The notes below the pieces were generated by a model. It was not told the origin of the DNA, did no database searches, and worked only from the letters and a program-made list of their open reading frames with translations. A stretch of 64,000 nt of DNA from assembly GCA_023213395.1 (NCBI GenBank), contig CM041465.1, positions 155,751,741 to 155,815,740 on the forward strand. The letters run 5' to 3'. Every line of letters begins with the position of its first letter. Position 1 is the stretch's first letter. The translations under genes were made by a program, and so were the position numbers. Below are positions 51,893 through 63,600 of this stretch, one piece after another. This DNA is from Cycas panzhihuaensis (lineage: Eukaryota > Cycadophyta).

Positions 51893-52130
51893 TTTTTTTT
51901 TTTTTTTTGGTAAGGTAAAAAGAATTAAAGTGGGTTTGAAAACAGGATCCCACAACCTAGTACATCAAAAGACAAGTAGGTACCAAGACAGGGAAGACCG
52001 TGACATCCCCACGGTATAGGCAAAGAGAAATAAAACGCCGGGACAAGCCCCGCGGCTAGCTATTAGCAGTCATATCCTTCTCCACCAGATCCAGAAGGTC
52101 CCTAGGGAAATCACTTCTCCACACCAAGAT
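51893..52130 (-). mobile_element. 5'-truncated LINE 3' end
   Basis: The minus strand reads through GCCGCGGGGCTTGTCCCGGC and TAGGTTGTGGGATCC into TTTACCTTACC and ends in a poly(A) tract (T run on +, about 51893-51909). This arrangement is typical of the 3' end of plant L1-type LINEs: coding tail, GC-rich motif, then ACCTTACC before poly(A). The element is truncated at its 5' side, near 52130. A flanking duplication was not found by eye. Confidence 0.65.
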
Positions 52131-52531
52131 ATTTTAAAAATACCTAAAAGTTGAGATTTAGTTTATATGTTAAAAAAATAGTGAGATTTAATTTATATGT
52201 TTGAAAATAACAATTAATTTTAAAATAGTTTTCAATTTATGTAATAACCTTTAGTGGTCTAATTTTTTAGCAGGACTCAACTTAAAAATGTGGTTTTATT
52301 TAATATTTTAGGTAATTCACAGTTTTTTTTTAAAAGAGTTTTTAGGAGTAAAGTTAAAAGTTTTTAAATTTTCCGCTTTCACTTGTATAAATATGACTTT
52401 AGACTGTCTTTTGACAAATTAAATGGAATGGAAATGGAAGTGAAACGATTCTCTTTATTCTTTCATTTTTCCTTGTTTTATATTTGTACATGTGAGATTG
52501 AATGTTTTTCTTGTAGGTCGTTTTTATTATC
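52131..52531 (+). other. Non-coding region, presumptive LTR of gypsy element F
   Basis: AT-rich sequence immediately upstream of a PBS-like site; its end beside the PBS is expected to be the LTR 3' end. A short duplication (GAGATTTAGTTTATATGTT-like) lies near 52150-52200. Confidence 0.35.
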
Positions 52532-52543
52532 TAGTATCAGAGT
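52532..52543 (+). other. PBS-like site of gypsy element F
   Basis: TAGTATCAGAGT matches the iMet primer site TGGTATCAGAGC at 10 of 12 bases, both changes being G-to-A or C-to-T. A gypsy gag begins a few hundred bases downstream on the same strand. Confidence 0.55.
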
Positions 52544-53019
52544 GTGGTTCAACTCTTTAAGGTTGACGAAAAATCACAAAAGTTCGAGGTGTTACAACGA
52601 ATATTTCTTGAAGAAATTTCAGAAGTGGCAAAGTATTCCTGTTGAAAGGGTGACAAAGTGTTCATTGAGGGCTTAAGAGCCTTGTAGAAAGCTTATGAGA
52701 GAAGTTTTAGAATTCAAAGTGGTTAGATAAAAAGAAGAGCAATAAAAAATGGGGAGAATAGGAGGAAGGGTGAATTATGCTAAAATAAACAGAAACGGAT
52801 AAGAGTTGTAGAAGAGAATGAAACAGTCTGTTACTACAGTATTAAGTCAACGACTAAAAAAAAAAAATCAGTGAAGAAGAGGCATTAAGTGAAAATAATG
52901 TAAGATCAAAAAATAGTGAGCCATAAGAATCACAAACAATAGAAAAAATATTTTTAAAAGTGCTTAAAAATAAGAGTGATGAAATCAAGATTGACATTTT
53001 AAACTACCAAAGGAGTTTA

Positions 53020-54000
53020 AAATTAGAGAAGCTAGTAGATCGGTTAAATGCCATGGCAAAGTTCTTCGAACGGAAGAATATGACTAAAGAAAAAAAAAAG
53101 TGAAGTTTACATGCATGAAGTTGAAAGGGCGTGCAACTATTTGGTGGGATTATTTGCAAAAGAAGAGGGTGAAGAAAGGCAAAAAAGAATCAAAACATTG
53201 ATCAAAATGGTTAAGAAGTTGAAACAAAAGTTTTTACTTGTCGATTATTCTAAGACCCTCTTTCGAATGTTCTATAATTTAAAGTAGGAAGAAATGATAG
53301 TACAAGATTACACAGATGAGTTCTATAATTTTTCTATTTGTATAGAGCATCAAAAGACAAATGAACAAGTCATTGCAAGCTATGCAAACGGTTTAAAGTT
53401 TTCAATTTAGGATGAATTTAACATGCATAGAGTTAAAAATATAGAAGTTTCATATCAATTAACATTAAAGGCAAAAGAGAAGCAAAACAAGCCCTCTGTG
53501 ATGAGAAGTGACCCATCACTTTTGTACAAAGGTAGAGGAGGAATTCCTTATACGAGAGGAGAATCATCTAATAGGATAAAAAAAGAAGAAAGAGAGAGAC
53601 AGGGTACAACGTAAGGAGGAAGAAGAGCTTAAAACCAACCTAGGGGAAAGGGGGTTTCCAAGAGCCCAACAAGGTAAAGGTTTTCGGGGCAGAAGAGGAT
53701 GGAAAAAACCTTTTGTTTATTTCAAATGTGGGGAAAGATACAGAGCATTCAAATACTTTCTCCACTATTTAGAACAATTTCGAAAGTAGGAAGAGCATTC
53801 GAGAATGAACTTGACCCAATATGAAGATGGCAATGGAGGAGTTATAGATGAAGGTGAGAGCTTAATGTTCCGACGAACCTTGATAGCACCAAGATGACAA
53901 CCCATACATGATAGAGGAAAGGTGAAGATAGATGATGATTCTATCAAATTGATTAATAGGATTATAAACTATGGGCATGTAAATAATAAATCAGGAAAGC
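53020..54000 (+). pseudogene. Ty3/gypsy gag remnant (element F)
   Basis: The + strand shows a retrotransposon gag core (MKLKGRATIWWDYLQKKR near 53112-53170, VDYSKTLFRMFYNL near 53238-53280, VQDYTDEFYNFSICIEHQ near 53300-53350). It also shows a damaged zinc knuckle (CGERYRAF near 53728-53752) and a GESLMFRRTLIAP segment (near 53850-53890) like that before the protease. Frame changes and stops break it. The sequence is then interrupted by the minus-strand copia H LTR at about 54034. Confidence 0.8.
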
Positions 54001-54033
54001 AAGGATTAACACACTACAACACTGCAAGTTGAT

Positions 54034-54322
54034 TGCATGAAAGCACTATGGGTAAATTAGTTACACCATGTGATTGAATTTCAGTAAAGCTTCTGCGTAT
54101 ATCAAAAAGTCAATGTATAAATTGAGGGGACCGTGCTTAATTTATAAGCCAACGATGCCCAAATATAAATAATATGATTGGCCGACTTAACGGTAAGGGA
54201 GGCAGACCTAACCATAATACAAATTATAATTTAATTTACAAAAAGAGTCTCACTCTATGTTATAACAAGTACACAATACATGAAAAATATAATACAATGA
54301 AGTGTCATTAGATATTCTAACA
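54034..54322 (-). repeat. 3' LTR of copia element H
   Basis: On the minus strand the pol frame ends in VIKGGC followed by TAG, which lies inside TGTTAG, the LTR start at 54322. A purine tract, AAGGGAGGG, precedes it. A TATA-like CTTATAAATTAAG lies near 54148-54136. The far end is uncertain; TGCAAG at 54034 is the best candidate because gypsy F sequence lies beyond it. Confidence 0.6.
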
Positions 54323-55900
54323 CCCTCCCTTAATGACAACTTCATTGGATTTGATGTTGAGGTCATACCAAAACCTTTCAAACTTCAGTTTGCCAAGTAC
54401 TTTGGTGAAGATATCTATAACCTGGTTTTCAGTTGGTCAGTATACAAGGTTAACTTCTCCGTTTTAAACATGCTCACAGACGAAGTAATGATGGACTTCT
54501 ATATGCTTGGTTCAAGATTGTTTGTCATCTTTGACACACTTTGGTTGTCACAAAAAAGAATGGTAGATGAAGTTTGTTGAAGTCTAAGCTCGACAAGAAT
54601 TTTACGTAGCCAAATCAATGTTGTAGTGGCATAAATGACTACTTTGTATTCAACTTTGGTGGAAACAATAGCAATATTAGGCTATTTTTTGTAGCTTCAG
54701 GAGATTACAACTGATTCTATGTCAAAACAGTATTCTGATGTTGAATGGCATGTGTTTTGGCAACTTGCCCGGTCAGCATTTGTGTATCCTTTTAGGCTAG
54801 GAGATTTAGTTTGATTGTAGTCAAGTCCAAACTGATGTGTACTGCAGAGTACTTGAAGATTCTGATGACAACCTTCCAATGGGATGCTTTGGGCTACGAC
54901 ATGTACCTGGAATAGATCTTAACTACATAAGCGATGTTTGGGTGAGTGTGAGTGAGGTAGATGAGGCTCCCGACTAACTATTGTTACAATGTGGAATCAA
55001 ATGACTTGCTTTGTTCATCCAAGTTGAGCTTGATCCCTATTTCCATTGGTATTGGTGAAGGCTTGTAGTTGGTCATTCTGAATTACTGCAAGATTTCATT
55101 GGAGTACTTGGATTGTGATAGGAATGTATGACCAAGTTCCTACGACACCTCAATGCCAATGAAGTAGTGTAACAACCCAAAATTTATCATCTCAAAATTG
55201 CTTTTTAATTTAGATTATAACCAAGCTATACCTCAATTGTCATTACCAGTGATGACCAAGTCGTCCATATAGAGAATAATGATTGTAATCAAGTTGCTTC
55301 TAATTTGAATATATAAATTTGAATAAGAGGGTGAACGAGTGAATCCATACTATGTTAAAAATGTATCAATCTTAGTATACCAGGCACATGGTGTCTACTT
55401 CAATCCATATAAGACTTTCTTGAGTTTGTAGATTAGGTGTTCTTTACCAGAAATAACATAATTGGGAGATTGCTTCAAGAAAACCTCTTCAGTAAGCTCT
55501 TTATTTAGAAAATCACTCTTCACATCCATTTGGTATACGTGCTAGTTGAATTCAGTTGCAAGAGACATAACCAAACAGAATGTGGTCAGGTTGGCCATCG
55601 ATGTAAATGTCTCATTATAGTCAATCCCATCTTGTTGTTTGAAACCTCTTGTAACTAGACGAACTTTATGATGCTCGATAGTGCTATCGACATGAAATTT
55701 GGTTTTGTAAGTTATCGACAATCAATTGACTTCTTTTTAGGTGGTAGTTCTGTTAGTCCTTATGTGTCATTCTTAGGGATAGAGATCATCCCTTCATCTA
55801 TTGTAGCTTTGAACATTTGGTCTCTGACTATTTCCTCAAACGTGGAAGACTTAAAGGTCTCAAGGACACGTGCTATTAAAGCACATTTGGTGGAGTGTCT
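54323..55900 (-). pseudogene. Ty1/copia RT-RNase H (element H), 3' half
   Basis: Minus-strand coding pieces are MDVKSDFLN and LTEEVFLKQ near 55540-55480, LYGLKQTP near 55420, LYMDDLVITGN near 55275-55245, KPSPIPMEIGIKLNLDEQ near 55060-55010, and QLVGSLIYLTHTHPNIAYVV near 54985-54920. RNase H and the end of pol run to about 54320. Numerous TAG stops and some frameshifts occur. The 5' continuation is at 59861-60168, across the inserted element G. Confidence 0.85.
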
Positions 55901-56135
55901 TGTTAGAAAATAATTTGTAATGCACATTTGCTAGTGGTCGGCTTAGAATGGTTATGACTTGTAATACATATGCCAGTTATTAATAGTCGGCTCATAAATA
56001 ATTGTTTACTCATGAATTTATGAGTATTTAAATATATTGTAATTTGTATTGTTTTTTAATTGAATAAAAGGTATCTCACGATACTGTTTTCGATACTGAA
56101 GTTTTCGATGGTTGTTTGAATTGCAGATTCCTACA
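55901..56135 (+). repeat. 5' LTR of copia G
   Basis: The 235-bp LTR starts TGTTAG and ends CTACA, directly followed by the PBS. Its last 78 bp (56058-56135) match the 3' LTR fragment 59783-59860 without indels and with about 12 mismatches, mostly transitions. A TATA-like TATTTAAATATA lies near 56024-56035. Confidence 0.9.
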
Positions 56136-56147
56136 TGGTATCAGAGC
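56136..56147 (+). other. Primer binding site of copia G (tRNA-iMet)
   Basis: TGGTATCAGAGC starts directly at the LTR end with no spacer. Confidence 0.9.
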
Positions 56148-57385
56148 GAAGTTCGAAGAATTCTTCCATCTACGATGACATATTCATAATTTGATCGAGG
56201 AAGTCGTGGTCATTGAATTTTGATCGAGTACCGTCGATATTGCCATCTCTTCTCTGCTTCTACCCAACAAAGGTATTTTACTTTTATTTCGTATTTTATT
56301 TCAGTCTGTATCTTCCTTTATGCTGATTTATTTGCAATCTGTTCAGTAGTGATATTGAGTCATCTATTTCCTTTCTGATCTGATAAAGCTAAGCCTGAAT
56401 GATAATACTTCTTGGTATACTTCTTCTCCATCAGTTGGATTGATTTTCTGGCTTTGCCTATTTGCGTCAATCTCCTGCCTCTATTAATTGTGTTTGTACC
56501 ACTCTCTCTGGTCTGCCAATCTATCCATTTGCAATTATTGCATCGCTCTGCATTCTATCTGCATGAGATTGTGGTCGAACTTCATCTAGATCTCTGTATT
56601 TCCATTCATAACTGCCATTCTGCCCTAAATAATTGTTTATCTTCATCATTATTGCCTAAGTGTGGTGCGTGTTAACCTCAATCGCCTGTGTGTGGTGAGA
56701 CTTTGTCCTTTTCATGTACATTTAGTGTATTTCACTATAGCCTATGTATGACGTTCGTCTCTGTCTCTATGCGTAGTGTGTCTCGTGTTCTAGCCTTACG
56801 TTAAGGTTTTCCGTGTCTGTAGAATCTAGGTCAATCCACTACCCTAATCTGGTGCTCGGTTCCGTCTTGCACGTAGTGCAATTTCGTCGCCTATGTGTTC
56901 ACTATAGCTTATTGCGTAATACATTTCCGTAAGGTATCAAGCCATAATACATTTCCATACCCTAACGCCATATCCTTTCCTTCAGTTGACTATTTTCAAC
57001 TACTCTAATCTTCACTATTGCCATTCCGTTTCTTGATTAATTATTAGGACTATTCTAAGTCTTCATTTAGGTAAAGTCCAATTTAATTCATTCATTTTGA
57101 TTTATTTAAAATAGTTTCACTTGACATGGTTCAAGTTCATTGGTAATTGGTTGTCTTAAGTGTCTTCTTTATAGTATTTCATTTGATTGAGAATTTTGTT
57201 TAGTGGGTATTGTTAATCTCATATGTATTTTGCCTTTTGAAATCTAGTATGAGTCATTTTTTTGAGATTTATCTTGGTGATTGAAATTGTGTCCCAAACC
57301 ATCTACAATATTTTCTTCTTTTCAGTGTTCTTCTCTTCAATAGGGTTTTATTATCCACCTTATTAGAGCCTAGGAAGCATAGACA
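56148..57385 (+). other. Leader of copia G
   Basis: About 1.24 kb without coding sequence between PBS and gag ATG; pyrimidine-rich with repeated GCCTATGTGTG-like phrases at about 56640-56910. Confidence 0.6.
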
Positions 57386-58340
57386 ATGGCAGCATTTTAG
57401 ATTGGTCAATCTCTACTAAAATTCAATGGATCTGACTATCTTCCATGGTTAAGACAAATTCAAGTTGTTTTGCAATCAAAGGGTTTGTGGAATATTGTTT
57501 CTTGGGACCTCACTTTACCTCAACCAACTTCGCCTAACACGACATTGACACCTGATCAAGAGTTAGAAATGGAAGAACTTTTAAGGAAGGATAGTGAAGC
57601 CATCTCACTCATATATATGTCCGTAGATGGGCAAATATTCCCTCGCATATATGGTGCCTCTACCTCCTATGAAGCATGGAATATTTTAAGGACTTGTTAT
57701 GAAGGGGCTATACCTCAAAGACTTCAGAATCTAAGATTAAACTACGAAAATTTGAGGATGATGCCTACAGATTTAATTAATGAATTCATCACTAAGATGC
57801 AAGATCTTGTTAATCAAATGGTATATTTGGGAGAATAAATTTCTAAACAAAGAATGGTCAAAAAAATATTGAGAAGTATAAGTGAAATCAGTAAATTTGA
57901 AAATATTGCGACTACCATTGAAGTAACCAAGGACCTGTCTACTTTAAAGGTTGATCAATTGTTGTCTATATTACTCAATGTGGAAGAGAAATGTAAAAGC
58001 AAGGCTACAAATGAAGATTTGGATCAAGCTTTTGCATCAACTTCTAAGTTAAGGGAAATGGCTAAACTAAACCAAGAGTTGAATCGATCTCAAGAGGAAA
58101 ATGTATAATGAAATCTTCAGTTCTCAATAGGAAGATCAAAAGGATCCAATCAAGGAAGAAGCTGGAATTCCTCAGGTACAAATCAAGGAAGAGGTTGGAA
58201 CTCTATAGGATCAAGTTGGAATTCTTCACCGCTAGGTAGAGGTACGTCTCAAGGAAGAGGCAAGTATTATGGTTCTCAATGTTACCGATGTGGGAAATTT
58301 AGACATTTAGATAGAAACTGTTATTCAGCAAATACAATTA
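57386..58340 (+). pseudogene. Copia G gag
   Basis: Begins MAAF with a stop at codon 5 (TAG, expected Gln), then IGQSLLKFNGSDYLPWLRQI, typical for a copia gag N-terminus. Helical gag core pieces follow (SYEAWNILRTCYEGAIPQR near 57670-57720). After two further stops (57836 and 58106) comes a Gly/Ser/Asn-rich linker in another frame and the zinc knuckle CYRCGKFRHLDRNC at about 58281-58322 (CX2CX4HX4C intact). Confidence 0.85.
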
Positions 58341-59782
58341 CAGATATCCAAGATAATTCTTCTAAATGTGAGAGTTTATTCTATACTAGTCTAATGGCAA
58401 ATTCCTTGACAAATGATGAATGGTTTATTAACTCTGAATGCTTAACATATATGACTTACAATACTAGATCTTTTTAAAAAATCGATAAGGATCAGAAAGG
58501 GAAAGTTATATTTGGAGATGACAATACCCAAGAAGTTCAAGGAAGGGGAACTGTCTCCATTAAAACAAATGACAGAGAAAACAAGGATATTCACAGTGTT
58601 TTACTTGTTCCAGGATTAAAGAAAAATCTGTTGTCAGTTGGCCAAATGATGGAACAAAGATACAGGTTAGTATTTGATGATGGTGAATGCAAGATTTATG
58701 ATAAGAAAAGAAAATTTTCTTTGGTTGCTAAAGGAAAAATGACTGAAGATAGATTGTTCAAATTAGCTCTATGTCCTCAAAATGTTGCTTTGAACGCATC
58801 GGTTGATAATGATAGTATTCTATGGCATCTTCGTTATGGACATTTAAACTATGGTAACCTTATCAACCTGAGAAAGAAATGAATGGTTAGTGGTCTCACT
58901 TTTATTCAAAGCAACAATGATGTATGTGAAGGATGTATTTTTGGAAAACATTATAGAAACAATTTTCTTGAATCCAATTTTCAATCTCAAGCTCCATTGG
59001 AATTAGTTCATGTTGATTTATGTGGGCGCATGAAGAATGTATTACATGGAAAAGTAAGATATTTCATGATTTTGATTAATGATTTCACAAGAAAGATTTG
59101 GGTTTACTTCCTTAAGGAAAAATAAAAAATGTTCTTAAAATTTGTAGAGTTCAGAGTTATGTCTGAAAGATAAATTGGATTCAAAATAAAATTTCTTCAT
59201 TCAGATAATAGGGGAGAATTTATCTCCAATGACTTTAAGGATTTTTATAGCAAAGTCAGAATAAGAAGACAATTTACAACTCCTTATACTCCCCAGCAAA
59301 ATGGTGTAGCTGAAAGAAAAAATAAGGACCTTTACGGAAATGGCAAGATGTATGCTAAAAGGAAAAAGGTTAAATGACTCTTTTTGGGATGAAGTAATAA
59401 ATCTTCGCATATCTACTAAATAGAAGTTCAACCAAGGCATTGAAGGATGTGACTCCAGAGGAAGCATGGACAGGTAAGAGGCCTGATGTAAGCAATTTAA
59501 GAGTATTTGGTTGTATTGCTTATGCCCATATTACTGATCAGAAAAGAACAAAATTGGAAAGCAAAAGCATTAAGTGTATCTTTATAGGCTATTCAGTTGA
59601 GCAAATAGCCTATAGACATTATGATCCAATTGCAAAGGTTTTCTTTATGAGCAGAGATGTTATTTTTTATGAACATGGTGAATATAAGGGTGAGGATGAC
59701 AAAGGTAAGGAAATTTTGATTGAAATTGGGACCTCAGAAAAGAAGACAAATACAAATTCGATTGAAGATTCAAGCTCAAATC
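58341..59782 (+). pseudogene. Copia G protease and integrase
   Basis: Protease is recognisable but its catalytic motif is changed (WFINSECLTYMT near 58421-58456, where copia has a D-S/T-G core). GAG-pre-integrase: LWHLRYGHLNYGNL near 58822-58862 and CEGCIFGKHYR near 58927-58957. Integrase: VHVDLCGRMKN, FMILINDFTRKIWVYFLKE, LHSDNRGEF and YTPQQNGVAERKN up to about 59320. A frameshift follows, then KDVTPEEAWTGKRPD and the linker toward RT to 59782. There coding sequence joins the 3' LTR fragment, so RT and RNase H are deleted. Confidence 0.85.
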
Positions 59783-59860
59783 AATTGAATGAAAAGTATC
59801 TCACGATACCGTTTTCGATCTTGGAGTTCTCACTGGCTATTTGAGTTGCAGATTCCTACA
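59783..59860 (+). repeat. Truncated 3' LTR of copia G
   Basis: These 78 bp correspond to the last 78 bp of the 5' LTR. The junction with pol lies within AATTGAAT, which is also present at 56058-56065 of the 5' LTR. Confidence 0.9.
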
Positions 59861-60168
59861 TGTCTCATTCTAGATTCTCTTTTGGGACTTATGGGAGGAA
59901 GAAATGTATCTTTTAGCAATTACTGTAGCCACTTAGGAGGTGGTTGAACACTGGTGACCTCCACATGAAAATCATCAGGAGATATAGGTGGCATGTTGTA
60001 GTGACATTTGAAGTGGATGTTGAGGCTACTGAAACCGAAGATGGACTTGGTGCGTAGGATAATGTGGGTGTTGTGAAAGACAAACTAGAGAAGATACAAA
60101 CACCAAAATCTATTGAAGAACGAAATAGGACATCGAAATATGTAAGACTATGCACTTTAGATTGGTGA
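59861..60168 (-). pseudogene. Copia H pol, part upstream of the element G insertion
   Basis: The minus strand encodes the linker before RT. It includes ISPDDFHVEVTSVQPPPKWL near 59990-59935, followed by LKDTFLPPISPKRESR, and meets the TSD of element G at 59865. Read across element G it continues with the RT region at 55900. The right end meets the LTR of element I at 60174. Confidence 0.7.
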
Positions 60169-60173
60169 AAAAA

Positions 60174-60609
60174 TGTAGTACAATACAAAAGATAATAGGG
60201 AGGAGCATTGCACTTTAACTCAACTTATCATAAACATAAGTGTGAAGGAAAATTCATCTCAACACTTCACTTACAAGAGACACTTACAATAGCATAACTC
60301 TAACTCCAAATACTACATCCAAAACATGAAAATATGGCTCCTTATAAAGGAGTTTGGACGATCAGGATCTCACCACAAGCCATTGATCAACACTAACAGA
60401 CAAATCTGATTAGGACTCTTCTATCTCTAAGGATAAGGATAGAGCCCACCAAAGTTGACTTCTCACAAGCACATTTGAGAAAAGTCACTACAAGACAAAA
60501 GATAATTTTATAATCAAACAAATGAACACTTTGGGATAAAGGCCTAAAGTGACAAAAATACTAATACCTATAGTCAAGACTTAATGCTTAGGAAATGAAG
60601 GTTCTAACA
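60174..60609 (-). repeat. 3' LTR of copia element I
   Basis: On the minus strand it starts TGTTAG at 60609, directly after the polypurine tract. It contains a TATA box (CCTTTATAAGG near 60347-60337). It probably ends at CTACA, 60174, where element H coding sequence resumes. Length would be 436 bp. The far end is inferred; the other LTR and TSD lie outside the window. Confidence 0.7.
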
Positions 60610-63600
60610 CCCCCCCTGAATGGATACATCATTAAGTCGAATGCCAAGGCCACTTCTGAAATGCTCGAATTTCTCTTTCCCAAGTGGCTTAGTGAAGATG
60701 TCAGCTAGCTATTGGTCGGTTAGCTTGTAAACGAGGTCGATTTTACCTTGTTGCACATGTTCTCTAATGAAATGGTGATGGACCTCAATATACTTGGTAC
60801 ATGCATGAAATACCAGATTCTTGGCAATCTTGATAACACTCTGATTGTCATAATATAATGGTGTTAGGAGTGTTTATTCAAGTCCAAGCTCTTCAAGAAT
60901 TCGTCTGAGCCAAATAGCCTTACATGCTGCGCTGACAACAACTTTGTATTCTGCTTTAGTGGAGGAAAGCATAACATTTGGTTGCTTTTTGCAACTCCAT
61001 GAAATAATAACAAACCTAAGGTTGAAACAATAACCTGAGATGGATTTTCGGCTATCTTGGCATCCAGCCTAATCTGAATCTGAGAACCCTTCCAGTGTAA
61101 AGTTCTCATTTCATGTGTACTGAAGACCATACTGCAAAGTACCTTTGAGGTATCTGAGGATGCATTTTGTAGCATTCCAATGTCACTAATTGGGGCTGAT
61201 CATATATCTTGAACATATTCCAACCACGTATAAAATGTCAGGTCTAGTGTTAGTCAAGTAGATGAGACTACCCACTAGTTGCCTGAAAAGGGTGGAATCA
61301 ACAGGTTTTCCTTCTTCATTCATTAACAATTTAGTACCTATCTCCATGGGTGTTGATGAAGGTTCACAGTTTTCCATTCTGAATCGCTGCAAAATGTTCC
61401 ATGTATATTTGGTTTGAGAAATGAAAATGTGACATGGCTGCTGTCACACTTTCATGCTAAGGAAATAGTGAAGAAGTATGAGATCTGTCATCTCAAAACT
61501 TCTTTTCAAGTCCCTTTGGAGATGCTCAATCGGGTCAACATGATTGCCTATGATAATCAAATTATCAACATAAAGAACAACTAGAGTGATGTGCTAGTTT
61601 TGAACCTTGATATATAGGTTCGGATCTGATGCGGATCGATGAAAATTATGCTACAAAAAGTAGTCATCGATCTTTGAATACCAAGCACGTGGCGCTTATT
61701 TTAGGCCATATAAGGACTTTTTAAGGTGGCATACAAGATGTTCATTACCGACAGAAATATATCCAGGAGGTTGTTCTAGGTAGACCTCCTCAGTCAAATC
61801 GTCGTTGAGAAAGGTGCTTTTGACATCCATCTGATACAATGGCCACTTACATTGTGCAGCTAAGGCCATAACAATTATAATGGTATTCATATTGACTACT
61901 AGTGTAAATGTCTCAGTGCAGTCAATGCCTTTTTGCTATTTGAAACCTTTAGCAGTAAGGTGAGCCTTATGTCGCTCAATAGTACTATCAGACTTGTACT
62001 TGATTTTATAGATCCACTTACAACTGATGGCTTGTTTGCCAGGTGGTAACTCAACCAAGTCCCATGTGTCATTTTGATAAATGGAGTAGATCTCGTTATC
62101 CATGGTAGCCTGCCACTTTTCGTTTGTACATACCTCCTCAAAAGTGGAAGGCTCAGGCGCAGTAAGCACTTCAGCCATAAGTGCGTAATTGACAGTGGGC
62201 AATAGCCGTTTTGATAGATGTTTTCCTTCAATAATTTGTGATTATGCAATAGTTTGCATATACCACTTGGGTAGCTTCTTCGTCGATGTGGCTTCAATGT
62301 CCTGTGATGGAGGTGATTGCTGAACCTCAAAAGAAAAAGAAGGACACAATGAAGGAACTAAGAAAGATGAGGAGGAAGAAGAAGCAACAGGTGTAGATGA
62401 ATTACAAGGAGTTGAGGAAGCTGAAGGGACCGATTCTTCAAGAATGGCTTTGCCTTTATCAAGGGAGAGAGGAAAAGTGTTGACGTCGATCTTCCGATTG
62501 TCTTCTGCAAAGATAACGTCTCGTGAAGTATGTATCTTTTTAGTAAGGGGATCGAACACTTGATATGCTTCACTGCCAAGTGCACATCTAACAAAGATGC
62601 ATTTGAGACTTTTGTCATCGAATTTCCATCTTTACTCATGAGGAATGTTCATGTAGGCCGTGCATCTAAAAGTTCGTAAATGGTTGACCGTAGATTTCTG
62701 GCCAGTCCAGGCCTTCTCACGTGTCGTACCCGAAAGTGCAGAAGTCGAGCTACAGTTTGATAGATACACATAAGTAAGAAGTGCTTCTGCCTAATATGCT
62801 AATGTGAGACCTTTGGCATGCATCATAGCTTTTGCTCTACTAACCAAGGTTCTGTTCATCCTTTCTACCATACCATTCTGCTGTGGTATGTAAGGGGCAA
62901 AAAATTGACGTTTGATGCCATGTTGAATACATAATTAATTAAAATTCTTAGATGTATACTCACCACCATTATCTGTTTGGAGTATTTTGATGTGCATGCC
63001 TGATTCATTTTCAACCGCAAGTTTAAATTTGTTAAACTTATTTAAAGCTTCTGACTTATGCTTTAGAAAGTAGACCCATACTTTATGTGAGAAATCATCA
63101 ATGAATGCCATGAAGAATGATGATTCTCCATGAGACTGAGTGGTCATGGGACAACAAATGTCAGAATGTACAAGTTGTAGTAGATGCTATGCTCTCCAAA
63201 CCTTACCTTTCTCAAAAGGTTCACGATGTTGCTTCTCCAGAAGACATGATTCACAAAGGCAATTACTCCTAGAGATTTTGGGTAAGCCATAAACCAAATT
63301 TTGTCTGAACATCTTCCTGATGCTGTCAAGATTAAGATGTCTAAGTCTTTCATGCCATAGTTGAGTCTTATTTGTGGAATGGGAGACATATGCATGAGAT
63401 GATCTAGATGTTGTATCTAATTTATAGAGGCCATGATCTTCATGACCAACTGCAACTATCTAGTTGTCTTTGTTCCTGATGATACACTTTCTGTATTTAA
63501 ATAGCACACTCATTTGCTGCTTATTAAGGTGACTAACAGAAAGTAAATTTTTGGGCATTTTAGGAACTAGGAAAACATTCTCACTAGGAAATGTAGAATG

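Larger units (their letters stand above)
55901..59860 (+). mobile_element. Ty1/copia element G, deleted, TSD TGTCT
   Basis: The element begins TGTTAG at 55901 and ends CCTACA at 59860, and is flanked by the perfect duplication TGTCT (55896-55900 and 59861-59865). It has a 235-bp 5' LTR, an iMet PBS, gag, protease and integrase. RT, RNase H, polypurine tract and the first two thirds of the 3' LTR are missing. It lies inside copia element H in the opposite orientation. Confidence 0.93.

Noticed and set aside
54302-54580. 92-codon + strand open frame
   Set aside because: It is the antisense shadow of copia H RNase H and LTR on the minus strand.
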